Assembly (NCBI GenBank): GCA_002715965.1
Contig: PBAL01000022.1
Span: 68,683 to 132,682 of the forward strand
Source of the DNA: Verrucomicrobiales bacterium
Lineage (GTDB): Bacteria; Verrucomicrobiota; Verrucomicrobiia; Limisphaerales; JAYPXF01
Length of the DNA stretch: 64,000 nucleotides
Direction: 5' to 3'
Within the stretch, counting starts at the first letter, position 1; the number at the start of each line of letters is the position of its first letter. The notes under the pieces are model-generated. The model ran no database searches and was not told where the DNA came from. It saw only the letters and a list, made by a program, of their open reading frames with translations. Shown here one piece after another: positions 43,429 through 54,800 of the stretch. Position numbers and translations under genes: made by a program.

Positions 43429-44507
43429 CATCCCACTGTCTTTGCATCAGCCGCGTCTCTTAACCCGTCACCCACGAAGTTGAAAGCCAGAACGGTCGCA
43501 AAAATCGCCAGACCAGGTGTCAGTATCCACGGATATTCACGCAGATACGTCGTGTTCTGCGCCGCAACCAACATCGTCCCCCAACTCGCCTGCGGTTCCT
43601 GAATTCCCACCGCCAGATAACTTAACACGACCTCCCCCAAGATGTAATACGGCACCATCAATGTCGCGGCCACGATCACATAAGAGAACGTACTCGGCAG
43701 GATATGACGCGTTATGATCCGCCACGGTGTCGCGCCCATCGAACGTGCCGCGAGCACGAACTGACGTTCCCTCAGTGACAAACCCATCCCCCGAATCACG
43801 CGCGCCGTGCTCGCCCAACCGACCAGACTAAGGATCGCGATTATCATGATGTAGGTCTGCGTCGAGGTCATCTCTGGTGGAAACGAAACCCGCAGCGCGA
43901 TGATCAGGTACAAAGTCGGGATCGACATCACAAACTCCGAACCACGCATCATCAAACCATCCACCCAACCACCGCAGTAGGCAGACACCCCACCTATCAT
44001 CAACCCAATCGCGAACGAAATCGCGATGCCGATCAACCCTATGGACAACGAAATCTGTGAGCCATAAAGCAGCCGACTGAACACATCTCGCCCGAATTGA
44101 TCCGTCCCCAGCAAATAAAACGGCACATTGCTGTCGCCCGTTCCGATGAGGTGTACCTTTGTCTTGATGAAAAACAACAGACGATACTCGTCGCCCTCGA
44201 CGAACAACTTCAACCTCGCGGATGCCCTGCCCTCCCGCTCGTAGTTGAATGCCCCTTCCACCGATCGATACGCATACACCGCGGGCAAACCGCCCTTGAA
44301 TCCAACTCGTGTTGGCGGATGAAAGAAGCGATCTCGATCCTGCGTCTCGTAGTGATACGGAGCCAGGAACCCCGCGAACAACGACACCAGATACAATCCC
44401 GCGAGCAGCCACAACGACCACACCGCGAGGCGATGCTTCCGAAATCGCTTCCGGAACAACTGCCCCGGCGAAACTGATCGTTCGTCTGGCAGAGTCTCCC
44501 CGCTCAC
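43428..44507 (-). CDS. Peptide ABC transporter permease (OppC/DppC-like)
   Basis: A 359-residue inner-membrane permease. After a cytoplasmic N-terminus with FRKRFRKHRLAVWSLW and a first helix there is a periplasmic insertion of about 75 residues (FHPPTRVGFKG ... LFFIKTKVHLIG), then the standard core LLGTDQFGRDVFSRLLYGSQISLSIGLIG and the ATPase-contacting EAA loop ARSMGATPWRIITRHILP. The insertion is typical of a subgroup of DppC-like permeases. It overlaps the OppB-like gene by four bases. The dispersed repeat abuts its stop codon. Confidence 0.93.
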   Translation of the reverse strand: MSGETLPDERSVSPGQLFRKRFRKHRLAVWSLWLLAGLYLVSLFAGFLAPYHYETQDRDRFFHPPTRVGFKGGLPAVYAYRSVEGAFNYEREGRASARLKLFVEGDEYRLLFFIKTKVHLIGTGDSNVPFYLLGTDQFGRDVFSRLLYGSQISLSIGLIGIAISFAIGLMIGGVSAYCGGWVDGLMMRGSEFVMSIPTLYLIIALRVSFPPEMTSTQTYIMIIAILSLVGWASTARVIRGMGLSLRERQFVLAARSMGATPWRIITRHILPSTFSYVIVAATLMVPYYILGEVVLSYLAVGIQEPQASWGTMLVAAQNTTYLREYPWILTPGLAIFATVLAFNFVGDGLRDAADAKTVG

Positions 44508-45490
44508 GACCGCTTCCCTTCCATGCGAATCCGCGGGTCACTCCAAGCCAGCAACACATCCGCGATGAAGTTTCCAACCACCAACAAACCGGCCGCCATC
44601 ACGACAGTCGTAACCACCAGATAATAGTCCTTTGCAAAGAACGCCTCCATGGTCAGCCGCCCCAATCCCGGCCAGGCCATCACGTTCTCGACGATGAACG
44701 CCCCGCTCAACAAACGCGCGAGGGAGTATCCGAGCAGCGTCAACAGAGGATTGATTGCCGTGCGCACAGCGTGCTTGACGATCACTGTGAACTCCCCTCC
44801 TCCGCGCGCCCGCGCAGCCGTCACATATTCTGCGTTCAGGGTATCCAACAGATTCGAACGCATCTGCCGCATGATGGCCGCCATCTCCACCGACGCCAGG
44901 ACCAGCACCGGGAGAATCAGATGTTTCACCCGATCGATGAATTGGTCCCCCGGCGACATGAAATCGTATAGCGAACTCTGGGCACCACCGATCGGCAGCC
45001 CGAGCGAATCCTTCGTTGCAGCTGCAAACATCAATGCCAACAAAGCCGAGAGTACCTCCGGGATCGAAAGCCCTGCAAATGCCACCACCGACGAACCCCG
45101 ATCCACGAACGAACCCCGTTTCACGGCAGCGAGAATCCCCAATGGCACTGCTACCAACCACGCCAGCACAAACGCGCACGCACTAAGCACAAACGTATTC
45201 CAAACCCGCCCTCCGATCAGATCCGTTACCGCGATCTGGTACTGCACTGAATACCCAAAATCCAACCGCACCGCACTCTTCAACCACGCGAAGTATTGGA
45301 CATACCACGGCTTGTCCAAGTTGTACTGCGCCTTCAATCGCGCGATCGTTTCTGGCGAGACCTGCGGATTCTGAGACAGCGTATCCAGATAACCACCCGG
45401 CGCCATCGACATCAGAAAGAACGTCACCAACGAAACCCCGAGGAGAATCGGGATCGTGTTCAACATCCGCCTAATCAGGAAAACCCACAT
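44504..45490 (-). CDS. Peptide ABC transporter permease (OppB/DppB-like)
   Basis: A 328-residue permease beginning MWVFLIRRMLNTIPILLGVSLVTFFLMSMAPG, the typical OppB/DppB start, with the family core RVWNTFVLSACAFVLAWLVAVPLGILAAVKRGS and the EAA loop NAEYVTAARARGGGEFTVIVKHAVRTAINPLLT. It is the first gene of the transporter unit. No substrate-binding protein gene is adjacent: upstream is the sulfatase pseudogene. The binding protein must be encoded elsewhere, or the genes were separated by rearrangement. Confidence 0.93.
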   Translation of the reverse strand: MWVFLIRRMLNTIPILLGVSLVTFFLMSMAPGGYLDTLSQNPQVSPETIARLKAQYNLDKPWYVQYFAWLKSAVRLDFGYSVQYQIAVTDLIGGRVWNTFVLSACAFVLAWLVAVPLGILAAVKRGSFVDRGSSVVAFAGLSIPEVLSALLALMFAAATKDSLGLPIGGAQSSLYDFMSPGDQFIDRVKHLILPVLVLASVEMAAIMRQMRSNLLDTLNAEYVTAARARGGGEFTVIVKHAVRTAINPLLTLLGYSLARLLSGAFIVENVMAWPGLGRLTMEAFFAKDYYLVVTTVVMAAGLLVVGNFIADVLLAWSDPRIRMEGKRS

Positions 45491-45581
45491 GAACCGCGGG
45501 AGGGTGAAGAACTCAAACGCAAAGCGCTACCGAAATTCACGCCGGCGTCTTAGCTGCTTCAGCACCTTTCATCGATGTGGC

Positions 45582-46616
<1,035 letters not shown>

Positions 46617-47927
46617 TCACTGATTCTTGGATTTGAACTCAAAATTGAGTTCCGTCTTTCCGCTCGGAGCAGTCGTGACCTTCAAACGCTGATCGCCGTA
46701 TTCCTCATGCCAAGCTTCCAAAGTGTAATCGCCACGAGGCAGCCCCTTGATCTCAAAGTTGCCGTTCGCGTCGGTCACGGCGAAGAAGGGGTGATCCACC
46801 ACGAAGATCCAGGCGGCCATCCACTTGTGGAAATCACAACCCAGGCTGATGGGACCTTCAGCGCGTTTGAAGACGCGTTCACGATCGGCGGACCTGGGCG
46901 GTTGGCCGACGTTGAACATGCGATTGCGGAGCGAGAGCGAACGTGTGTTGTGGATGTAGGGATCGCTGTTCCGAATGATGAACTTCTGTCCCACACGAAC
47001 GCCTTGGATTCGTGGACGGAACATGGACTTCTGCTGATCGAGCAAGGCCGGTTTTTCCGGCACGGAGTATTGCTTCCGCTCCACCCCGCGCTTGGCGTAG
47101 ACGAAGACGTTGGCAAGGCCTCCATTCTTGCCGACCAGGACGTTTTCATCGAGCGGCATCTTTTGGTAAAGGCGCGCGCTCTCCGACGTCATGTTCAGTC
47201 TCCGCCGTCCGGGCGGCTTGCCCTCAAGACGAACCACGCCGGAAAGAACAGGCGGTGTGGCTGGAAGCTCCACCGGAGCTGGCTGCGTTGCGTCAAAGAC
47301 CTTGGCGTCGATGATGAGCTCGCGGAAGCGCTTGTCATCGACGTCCTTGAGCGTCGCGAGAAACGCCACGAGATTTGCTACATCGGCGTCGGTGATTACA
47401 ATGCGGGCATACGCTTCAGCCAGCTTTGGCGCGCCTCCGGATTTCTTCAATTTGCTGAGCGCCATCTTCTCGCGAACTACTTTTTCAAGGTCGGCCGCGC
47501 TGAGTTTCGAATTCCGGAGCGACGGTGTTGGCTTAGCCGCACCGCCCTGGCTGACCACGTGCGATTTGCCGTCGGTGAAACTGGGCGACGAATGACAGCT
47601 CACGCAATTGGCAACCTTCGCGTCGCCCTCAGAACCGAGGAAGGTCTTGAACCCGAAGTAAGCCTTGCGATCCATGGTTGGCGGCAGCTTGAGCAGAATG
47701 CGCCCTTCCTGATTCGCGAGGCGGCCGTAAATGCGTCCGGCAAAGTCTTCGGGCAATTCGCCGTCCATGGTTTTTTCAGGAATGCGGTTGATGTAAACGA
47801 AGGCATCAAACGCCGAACGCTGTTGGCTTGCGAGCCGGTGAACCTTTGTCTTGGTCTCGATGCTCTTCGTTTTGTCGGCCGCAGAAAGTATGGTTGCGCC
47901 AAGTACGATCACGAGAAGCGTTCTCAT
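46617..47927 (-). CDS. Exported cytochrome c fused to an amicyanin-like cupredoxin and a carboxypeptidase-regulatory-like domain
   Basis: From ATG 47927, four bases after the RND gene, the protein has 436 residues with a signal peptide (MRTLLVIVLGATILSAAD). The first half is a class I-type cytochrome c domain with CVSCH (108-112). The second begins around residue 230 with GVVRLEGKPPGRRRL and contains a type 1 copper-like ligand set: His in NSDPYIHNT, then Cys, His and Met in CDFHKWM (C-x2-H-x2-M, as in amicyanin). The end is a beta-sandwich FAVTDANGNFEIKGLPRGDYTLEAWHE. It is the last gene of the RND efflux operon. Electron transfer between heme and copper within one chain is plausible. Confidence 0.8.
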   Translation of the reverse strand: MRTLLVIVLGATILSAADKTKSIETKTKVHRLASQQRSAFDAFVYINRIPEKTMDGELPEDFAGRIYGRLANQEGRILLKLPPTMDRKAYFGFKTFLGSEGDAKVANCVSCHSSPSFTDGKSHVVSQGGAAKPTPSLRNSKLSAADLEKVVREKMALSKLKKSGGAPKLAEAYARIVITDADVANLVAFLATLKDVDDKRFRELIIDAKVFDATQPAPVELPATPPVLSGVVRLEGKPPGRRRLNMTSESARLYQKMPLDENVLVGKNGGLANVFVYAKRGVERKQYSVPEKPALLDQQKSMFRPRIQGVRVGQKFIIRNSDPYIHNTRSLSLRNRMFNVGQPPRSADRERVFKRAEGPISLGCDFHKWMAAWIFVVDHPFFAVTDANGNFEIKGLPRGDYTLEAWHEEYGDQRLKVTTAPSGKTELNFEFKSKNQ

Positions 47928-47931
47928 GTTT

Positions 47932-50900
47932 CTATCTGCTCGATTCCTGGGTCGCCTGCTTGGGAGAGAAGACCCCGGCAAGGATGTTGTTGAATCCGTT
48001 TTTCGCGTCTTCGATCAGTGTGTAGAACACGGGGACGGCGAGGAGCGTAAACAGGGTCGCACTGGTCATGCCGCCGATGAGGACCATGCCAAAGCTCTTG
48101 AAGTTGACGGAGCCTTGGATCGTATGGCCGAAGGTCAGCGGGAGCATTCCGCAGATGGTGGTCATGGCGGTCATGATAATCGGGCGAAAACGGTGACGGG
48201 CCGCCATGAGGAGCGCTTCACTTCGTCCCCGGCCTTCGCGCCGCAGACGGTTCGCGTAATCGACGAGTACGATGCCGTTGTTCACGACGATGCCGATCAA
48301 GAGGAGTGCCGCAGTGTAAACCATCTGATCGACATACGTGTTGGTGAGTTTGAGAACGCTGATGGCTCCGACACCGGCAAGAGGAATTGTCAGGATGATG
48401 CTCAGCGGGATCAGCGTGCTTTCGAAAAAGAAGGCCATGAGCATGTAGACAAAGAGGATCGCGAGCAGGATCATCCATTGGGCCTTGTCTCGATCCCCGC
48501 GCTTGAACTGCTTTTTGTCTTCGTCGAAGGAAACGCCTTCGGGAAGATTCATTGTTCGCTTCAACAGTTCGATTCTGCCGTGGGCCTTCCAGCCCTGTTC
48601 ACCTGGCTTGAGGGCGAGGCCAAACCATTTCTGAACGCGCTTGTTTTCCCGGCGGATGGCGTTGTCTTCGCGTTTGAGGAACGAGGTCTTGGTCAGAGCG
48701 CCCACGGTGGCGACGCGTCCGTCCTCGGTGGGAATCTGAATGTTGTCGATGTCCGCAATTTCGGAGCGGTCTTCCTCGCTGAAGATCAGACGCATGGGAA
48801 CCTGACGGCCTTTCTCGTTGAAGCGCGGCAGGTGCGCGCCACGGAGAGCGCTGCCAACGGTGTTCGCCAACGTGCGAGGATTGACGCCAACCGAGCTGGC
48901 TTTGTCGCGGTCAACGTAGAGCGCCATTTCACTCGGCGCCTCGGAACGGTCGTGGCTGTCCATCATGCCGATGACACCGGGGATAAGTTCGAAGGTGGGA
49001 CTGATCTGCTGGGCGACTTCAGCGAGTTGTTCGGAATCGTCACCGACGAGGCGGATATGGGCCATGTTGCTCCGGTTGCCTCCGCGGTGGGCATTGTGTT
49101 TGCCACGGCGCTTGATGATCACGCCGGCTTCTTCAGGCATGTCCTCATAGATTTTGTCGATGGCTTCTTCGCGCGTGAGCGGGTGGTTCGGATCGCGGTC
49201 GATATCGAAGAAGAACGCAACGCGTCCATACCATTTGCCATAAAAGACCTCATGCGCGCTGATGCCGTAAACGTCCTTGTTCTTCTCCATGAGGTCTTCG
49301 AACTTCTTCATGTAGGCAAGGCGATCGTCCATCGAGTATTTCTCCGGGAAGTGCAGATTGATGCTGGAGTGCTTGATAACCTCAGCACGGCCGCGCTTCG
49401 TGTTGAGGGTCTGGGCCATGAACCAGGTTCCGGCAAGCAGGGCGATCAGGATGACGGCAATATCGAGTCGGCGGGTGAGGAAGAAACCGAGGAGGCGATT
49501 GTAGCCGGTGTTCAGTTTTTCGAAGGTTAGCTCGTAGATCCGTTTAAAGAACGATCCGGCGATCGTTGAAGGCGTCTTGCGGGGCTGCTTGTCCCTACTC
49601 TTTGGAAGCGTCAGGTAGACACAAAGTGGAATGAATAGCAGCGCTGCGCCGAGCGAAGCCGCGATGGAGGTGATCACGGGCAAGGAGACGTGCTTGATCA
49701 TAAAACGCATCTCGCCTTTGAAGAGCATGGCAGAGCTGAAGACGATCAGGGTGGTGCAGGTGGCAATGGTGATGGCAAACCCAATCTCGCTGACACCGCG
49801 AAGGCAGGCGTCGCGACGGGAGAGGCCGTTGCTGAAGTGGCGATGGATGTTCTCGGCGACCACCACTGAGTTATCAACCAGCAGACCAACACAGATAACG
49901 AGCCCCATGATGGTAAGCCCGTTCAAGGTCTTCTCAGTGAAGTGCATAGCGGTCAATGCAACCAGCAGGCATAAGGGCACGGCCAGGGAAATGACCATGG
50001 TCATACGAAACTGGCGGAGGAAAAAGAAAAGCACACAGGCCGCAAGGATGGCGCCGAGCTTGCCGTTGTTGATGAGGTTATCGAGGCGCTTGATGATGTC
50101 TTTGCCTTGATTGTCGTACACACTGAGATCGAAGCCTTCCAGGTTCGGATCAACCTTCATCTTCTCAATCGCGGCCACGACCTTCTCCGCCACTTCAACG
50201 GTATTAGCCTCGCTCTCCATCTGCACCGAGATGCCGTTGGCCGGCTGTGAATTATAGCGATAGAGCTGTTCGGCTTCCCTCGGTTCGAACTTCACCGTGG
50301 CAACGTCGCTGAGGACGATGTCACGCGTGATGGGGAGGTCACGAATCGCCGACATGTGTGGAAACTCACTGGTCGATTTCAGGGTGTATTTCTTGCCGCC
50401 GTCAATGACCTGCCCGCTCGCAAGGGTGAAGTTGTCGTTGCGAATGCGATTGGCGAGCTGATGAATGTTGATGCCATGCGCCTCCGCCTTGGCCTTGTCG
50501 ATCTCGATGTTGAGTTCGCGCTCGTAGATGCGGAAATCGACATTCGCCACCCCGTCAATTCGAGACAGCGGAGTGACAATGAACTTCTGGATGATGTTGT
50601 AGTAGTCACTGTCGAAATCGTAGGCGATGCGGAAGCGAACGACCGGTGCCGCACCGGGTTGATGCTTGTAGATGTGGGGCTTGTCGGCTTCTTCAGGAAA
50701 GCGAAGCCGCGCGCGGGCAACACGATCCCGCACTTCGCGGTAGGCGACGTCCATGTCCGTGTCGTGCTTGAAGCGCAGCTCAATGCGTCCACCCCACTTG
50801 TAGCCGTGAGTGGTGATGTGGTCGATCCCGCGAACCGTGCTGAGCTCCGCTTCCAGCGGGATGCTGATCCGCTGCATCGTCTCCGGTGGAACGCCGACAT

Positions 50901-51084
50901 TCCAGTTACAGTGCACGGACATGTATTTGCCTTCCTGCCCACGCGGATGCATTTCCAGCGGCAGGCGGGCGGTCGATACCACTCCCACGGCAATGATCGT
51001 GAGAAAGAGCATGAACATGGTAATCCGGCGATCGAGAGAGAATCGCGCGAGTTTGGTCACCGTGTTTTCTTCCAATGGCTTCAT
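47932..51084 (-). CDS. RND-family efflux pump, inner-membrane subunit (second pump)
   Basis: A 1050-residue AcrB-type proton-driven pump with 12 spans. It starts MKPLEENTVTKLARFSLDRRITMFMLFLTIIAVGVV, has the porter domain with PGAAPVVRFRI and the transmembrane signature GLTIMGLVICVGLLVDNSVVVAENIHRH (the proton-relay Asp pair region), and in the second half VYTAALLLIGIVVNNGIVLVDYANRLRREG and FRPIIMTAMTTICGMLPL. It lies in an operon after the adaptor, the first pump and the four-helix protein, overlapping the latter by four bases. Two RND pumps with one adaptor resemble heteromeric MdtBC-like systems. Confidence 0.93.
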   Translation of the reverse strand: MKPLEENTVTKLARFSLDRRITMFMLFLTIIAVGVVSTARLPLEMHPRGQEGKYMSVHCNWNVGVPPETMQRISIPLEAELSTVRGIDHITTHGYKWGGRIELRFKHDTDMDVAYREVRDRVARARLRFPEEADKPHIYKHQPGAAPVVRFRIAYDFDSDYYNIIQKFIVTPLSRIDGVANVDFRIYERELNIEIDKAKAEAHGINIHQLANRIRNDNFTLASGQVIDGGKKYTLKSTSEFPHMSAIRDLPITRDIVLSDVATVKFEPREAEQLYRYNSQPANGISVQMESEANTVEVAEKVVAAIEKMKVDPNLEGFDLSVYDNQGKDIIKRLDNLINNGKLGAILAACVLFFFLRQFRMTMVISLAVPLCLLVALTAMHFTEKTLNGLTIMGLVICVGLLVDNSVVVAENIHRHFSNGLSRRDACLRGVSEIGFAITIATCTTLIVFSSAMLFKGEMRFMIKHVSLPVITSIAASLGAALLFIPLCVYLTLPKSRDKQPRKTPSTIAGSFFKRIYELTFEKLNTGYNRLLGFFLTRRLDIAVILIALLAGTWFMAQTLNTKRGRAEVIKHSSINLHFPEKYSMDDRLAYMKKFEDLMEKNKDVYGISAHEVFYGKWYGRVAFFFDIDRDPNHPLTREEAIDKIYEDMPEEAGVIIKRRGKHNAHRGGNRSNMAHIRLVGDDSEQLAEVAQQISPTFELIPGVIGMMDSHDRSEAPSEMALYVDRDKASSVGVNPRTLANTVGSALRGAHLPRFNEKGRQVPMRLIFSEEDRSEIADIDNIQIPTEDGRVATVGALTKTSFLKREDNAIRRENKRVQKWFGLALKPGEQGWKAHGRIELLKRTMNLPEGVSFDEDKKQFKRGDRDKAQWMILLAILFVYMLMAFFFESTLIPLSIILTIPLAGVGAISVLKLTNTYVDQMVYTAALLLIGIVVNNGIVLVDYANRLRREGRGRSEALLMAARHRFRPIIMTAMTTICGMLPLTFGHTIQGSVNFKSFGMVLIGGMTSATLFTLLAVPVFYTLIEDAKNGFNNILAGVFSPKQATQESSR

Positions 51085-51821
51085 AGGGCGCGGCTTACCT
51101 TGCGGGTTTTATAGAGACGTTCGGTGAAGCCTCCTTCTTCTGTGAAGGTATTCGCCTGCACGTTTAGCTGGCGTTTCAGGAGGTACGTCGCTTGATTGAT
51201 CAGGCAGATGAGCGTGTTTGCTGCGGTGGTGGCGCTTGCCTTTTGAATGTCGTAAGGATCGAGTCGTTCCATTGTTTCCTCGCGTTCCTCGAGCCAGGCC
51301 TTTGGGTAAGAGCGGTAGCGCTTTCGCACTTCAAGAGCTTTTGAATCGTCATTGTGCCAGTGGCGCAGGCATGTTTGGCGGAGGAAATCTTGGTAATCGA
51401 GGAGCAGTTCTTCGAGGCTGGCCTTTGCGACGTTTGTGAGTTTGAGCTCGGTCTTTTTGGATGTGCCGGAGGCCATGCTGCCTTCTGCGATATTCTGCCG
51501 GCCACTGCGGGCAGCTTGTACCATTTGATCGTGCGTGCGGGAACGCTTGGTGATGAAACGGTCGCAGAAGATCTGTGTAGCTCCATGGACAATCTCGGCT
51601 ACTTGGGAGCTGCGCGGTCTGCGATAACCACCGTGTTTCGGGATCAAGTCGGACTCGTCTGACCTGCCTGACTTGTCCGACTCCTTCAACACTTGCCGAA
51701 CTTCTTTGACAATCCGATTCACCAGATTGCGCCACTCCCGATCATTCTTCGGTGCACCGCCCGGACAAGTCTCGGGAGTCAACTTCGCGATCCATTGGAG
51801 TCTCTTAAGCGCGTCCTTCAT
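51081..51821 (-). CDS. Four-helix-bundle (S23/ intervening-sequence-protein-like) protein
   Basis: A 246-residue cytoplasmic protein of the four-helix-bundle group that includes proteins encoded in 23S rRNA intervening sequences. The hallmark is QMVQAARSGRQNIAEGSMASGTSKKTELKLTNVAKASLEELLLDYQDFLR. N-terminal residues about 50-60 form a Ser-Asp repeat (SDKSGRSDESD) encoded by four 9-base repeats. It overlaps the first RND gene by 17 bases and the second by 4, so it is translationally locked into the pump operon. Function unknown; such proteins are abundant in Verrucomicrobia. Confidence 0.85.
   Translation of the reverse strand: MKDALKRLQWIAKLTPETCPGGAPKNDREWRNLVNRIVKEVRQVLKESDKSGRSDESDLIPKHGGYRRPRSSQVAEIVHGATQIFCDRFITKRSRTHDQMVQAARSGRQNIAEGSMASGTSKKTELKLTNVAKASLEELLLDYQDFLRQTCLRHWHNDDSKALEVRKRYRSYPKAWLEEREETMERLDPYDIQKASATTAANTLICLINQATYLLKRQLNVQANTFTEEGGFTERLYKTRKVSRAL
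51648..51683. repeat. Four tandem 9-base GTCxGACxx repeats inside the four-helix gene
   Basis: Units start at 51648, 51657, 51666 and 51675, each nine bases, with core GTCGGAC, GTCTGAC, GCCTGAC and GTCCGAC. The unit keeps the reading frame (three residues, Ser-Asp-x). It looks like a mobile or slippage-prone repeat that has entered a coding region without breaking it. Confidence 0.65.
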
Positions 51822-54800
51822 CGGGAGTCAGTAGAGTTGGATCCTCGGTTGTCTCAAAAAACTTTTCCCCAGCCAAACCGAACAGATAATAGATCGTCGG
51901 AATGATCAGGAGAGTGAGAAACGTGCTGGTAATCAGGCCACTGATGACCGCAACAGCCATCGGCGTGCGAATCTCCGCGCCGTCGCCCAATCCAAGTGCC
52001 ATTGGCAGAAGACCGAGCACCGTCGTCGCGGTGGTCATAATGATCGGACGGAGCCTGACGCGACAGGCCTTGACGATGGCTTCCTTCAACTCAAGCCCAC
52101 GAGCGCGCAGGGTGTTGGCGTAATCCACGAGAACGATGGCGTTGTTCACCACGATCCCGGCCAGCATGATCATGCCGAGGAATACCACCACGCTCAGGTT
52201 GATGCCCAACCATTTCAGTCCCAGCACAGTACCCACAAAGGCCATCGGGATCGTGAACATGATGATGAGCGGCTGGAGCAGCGATTCGAACTGAGAAGCC
52301 ATGATCACGTAGACGAGGAAGAGACTGAGACCGAGGGCGAGCAGAAGGCTGCCACGGCTGCGTTCCCATTCCTGATTCTGACCGGTTATGTGAAAATCCA
52401 TGTAGACCGGCCATTCAACCTCCGATGAAAGGATTCTCTCCGCCTCGCCAACCGCTGCTCCCAATGATCCTCCACCGATGTTCGCCTGAACCAGCGCCAC
52501 GCGTTTACCATCGATTCGACGAATCTCACTGGGCCCCTCACCAACCTTCATCAAGGCGATTGCGTTGAGCGGGATCGGTGTTGGAGCGCCGGGATTGATG
52601 GTAAGCTTCCCGACATCCGCAACCTGTTCACGATCGGGTTCGGATAGGCGAACCACAATAGGTACGCGCCGGTCACGACGATTGAGGCGCGTGGCTTCGT
52701 TTCCTTTAACCAGGTCGCGTACCTGGTTGGCAACTTGTTGAATGTTCAGGCCATGCCGAATGATCTGTTGGCGATCGTAGTTGATCTGCACCTCGGGTGC
52801 TCCGCTCCGCAGTGTAGGTTCCACGTCAGCAAGTTCGGGAGACTCACTCAGAAGTTCGGTGGCTTCATCAGAAAAGTTCTTCAGATCCGGAAGTTCTTCT
52901 CCATTGATCTGCACGACCACAGGCTTCTTGCTGCTGAAGAGGACGGGGCGGGTGAGACGAATGTTCAGGTCGGGCACGGTCTCGTACATCGCACGGATCT
53001 GATTGATCACCGCGTCCTCGGTTTCCTTCGGATTCTCGGTCTTGTTCAGAACGACCTTGAACTTGCCGGAGTGCTCGCCTTCGTCGGAGCGTTTCATGTT
53101 GGCGGTGTCAAAGCCATACATGACCAGGAGCGTATCGATGTTCAGTTCCTCTTTCTTGGCGAGAATCTCATTTTCAATCCTACCCAAGGTTTCGACAGTG
53201 ACATCGAGTGGAGTCCCCACAGGAAGTGACACCTCAAAAGTGAACTCGCTCTGGCGAACCTCGGGAAGGAGTTCGGACTGGAGCTGTCGACCAACGGTAT
53301 AGGTGAGAACGAAGCATGCAGCCGCAAGCAGGAGCATCACAGCGGGCATCCTGAGCGCAAGACGTAGAATCTTCGGATACAGGCCGCGTTCGACCTCCGG
53401 ATCCACGTTCCCTTCGCGCACGAAAACCCGACGGAGAAGACCGCCGGTCCAGAAAAGGACCTTGAATACACCCGCGGTCAGGCGGACAAGCCAGACGAAG
53501 TTCAGCCCAATGACTTCCAGTAGAAACGACAGTGGCAACCGGAGGATCAGGTAAGGTGACAAAAGCAACAGGAGAATCTTGTTGCCCTTGAGCGTATGGG
53601 CGAAGTCCCTGAACGAACCCCAGGTATCCGCGAGCGAATTGCCAACGAACTCCTTCTTGCCGAAGCGGATCTTCAACAGCCCCACCAGCAACGGCAGCGC
53701 AAAGACCGGCGCCCAGAACTTCAGCCAGGCGAATCCCGCCACCTTGTAATCGACCTTGTCTTCCGGCTTGGGAAACTCGATCCGGGATTCCTGCCACGCA
53801 GCATATCCGAGGTGACCGGCGACGATGATGGCGAGCAAAATGACGAGCGGAACGAGGATTCGAAACAGGAAGGTGGTGAGGCGGATGCGACCGGCAAAGC
53901 CGCCGATGGGGTGTGCAGCCATCCCGGCTCCGCCCTTGAGTTTGAAGCCTGTCCGACTGGCAAGCATGGGAATGAACAGGATGGCGACAATCAAGGAAGC
54001 AACCAATGAAGTGACCACAGTGAGTCCAAGATCGCTGAAAACCTGACCGGCGAGGCCTTCAACAAACACCATGGGAAAGAACACACAAATCGAGGTAAGT
54101 GTGGAAGCGACGACTGCCCCACGAACCTCACGCGTGCCGCGGATGGCGGCTGAACGCGTTGAATCTCCTTCCTCGCGACAGCGATAGATGGATTCGAGCA
54201 CGACGATCGAAGAATCCACAAGCATGCCAATACCCATGGCAAGTCCGCCGAGAGACATGATGTTCAGGGATACGTCGAGGAGATTGAGCGGTGCGAAGGT
54301 AATGAAGATCGAGATCGGGATGCTGAGCGCAATGATGCTGGTGGTTCGCAGGTCTCGCAGAAAGATCAGCAGAACAATGATCGCAAGGGCGCCTCCCGTG
54401 ATGGCCGTGCTTTTCACTTCCTTGATGCTGTTGTCAATGAAGACCGAGCGATCCGCCACGACTTTCAGGATTACACCCTCTTCCCTGAACAACTTGCCGG
54501 CAATGCTTTGCTTCGGCGTGCGCAGCGAACCGACCGCGGCTTTGATGGCTTCACCGACCTTGACCATGTTGGAGTCAGCTTCCTTGTAAATATCGATCTG
54601 AACACTTTCGCTGCCGTCGGTGTGGGTGAGCATCTCGCGATCGCGCTGGCCGTAGACGACGGAACCCAAATCCTTCAGACGCAGCTCCCGCCCGTTGTCC
54701 CGGTTGATGACGGTGTTCGAGATCTCCTCAAGATTGGCATACTCATTGATCGTCCGGATCATGTATTCCGCATTGCCTTCTCGGATGCGGCCACCGGCTG

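Noticed and set aside
46707..47993. Plus-strand open frame opposite the cytochrome-cupredoxin gene (428 residues)
   Set aside because: The opposite strand has clear heme and copper motifs; this frame has none.
47851..49530. Long plus-strand open frame opposite the second RND pump (559 residues)
   Set aside because: It is an antisense shadow of a strongly conserved pump gene and shows no protein-like pattern.
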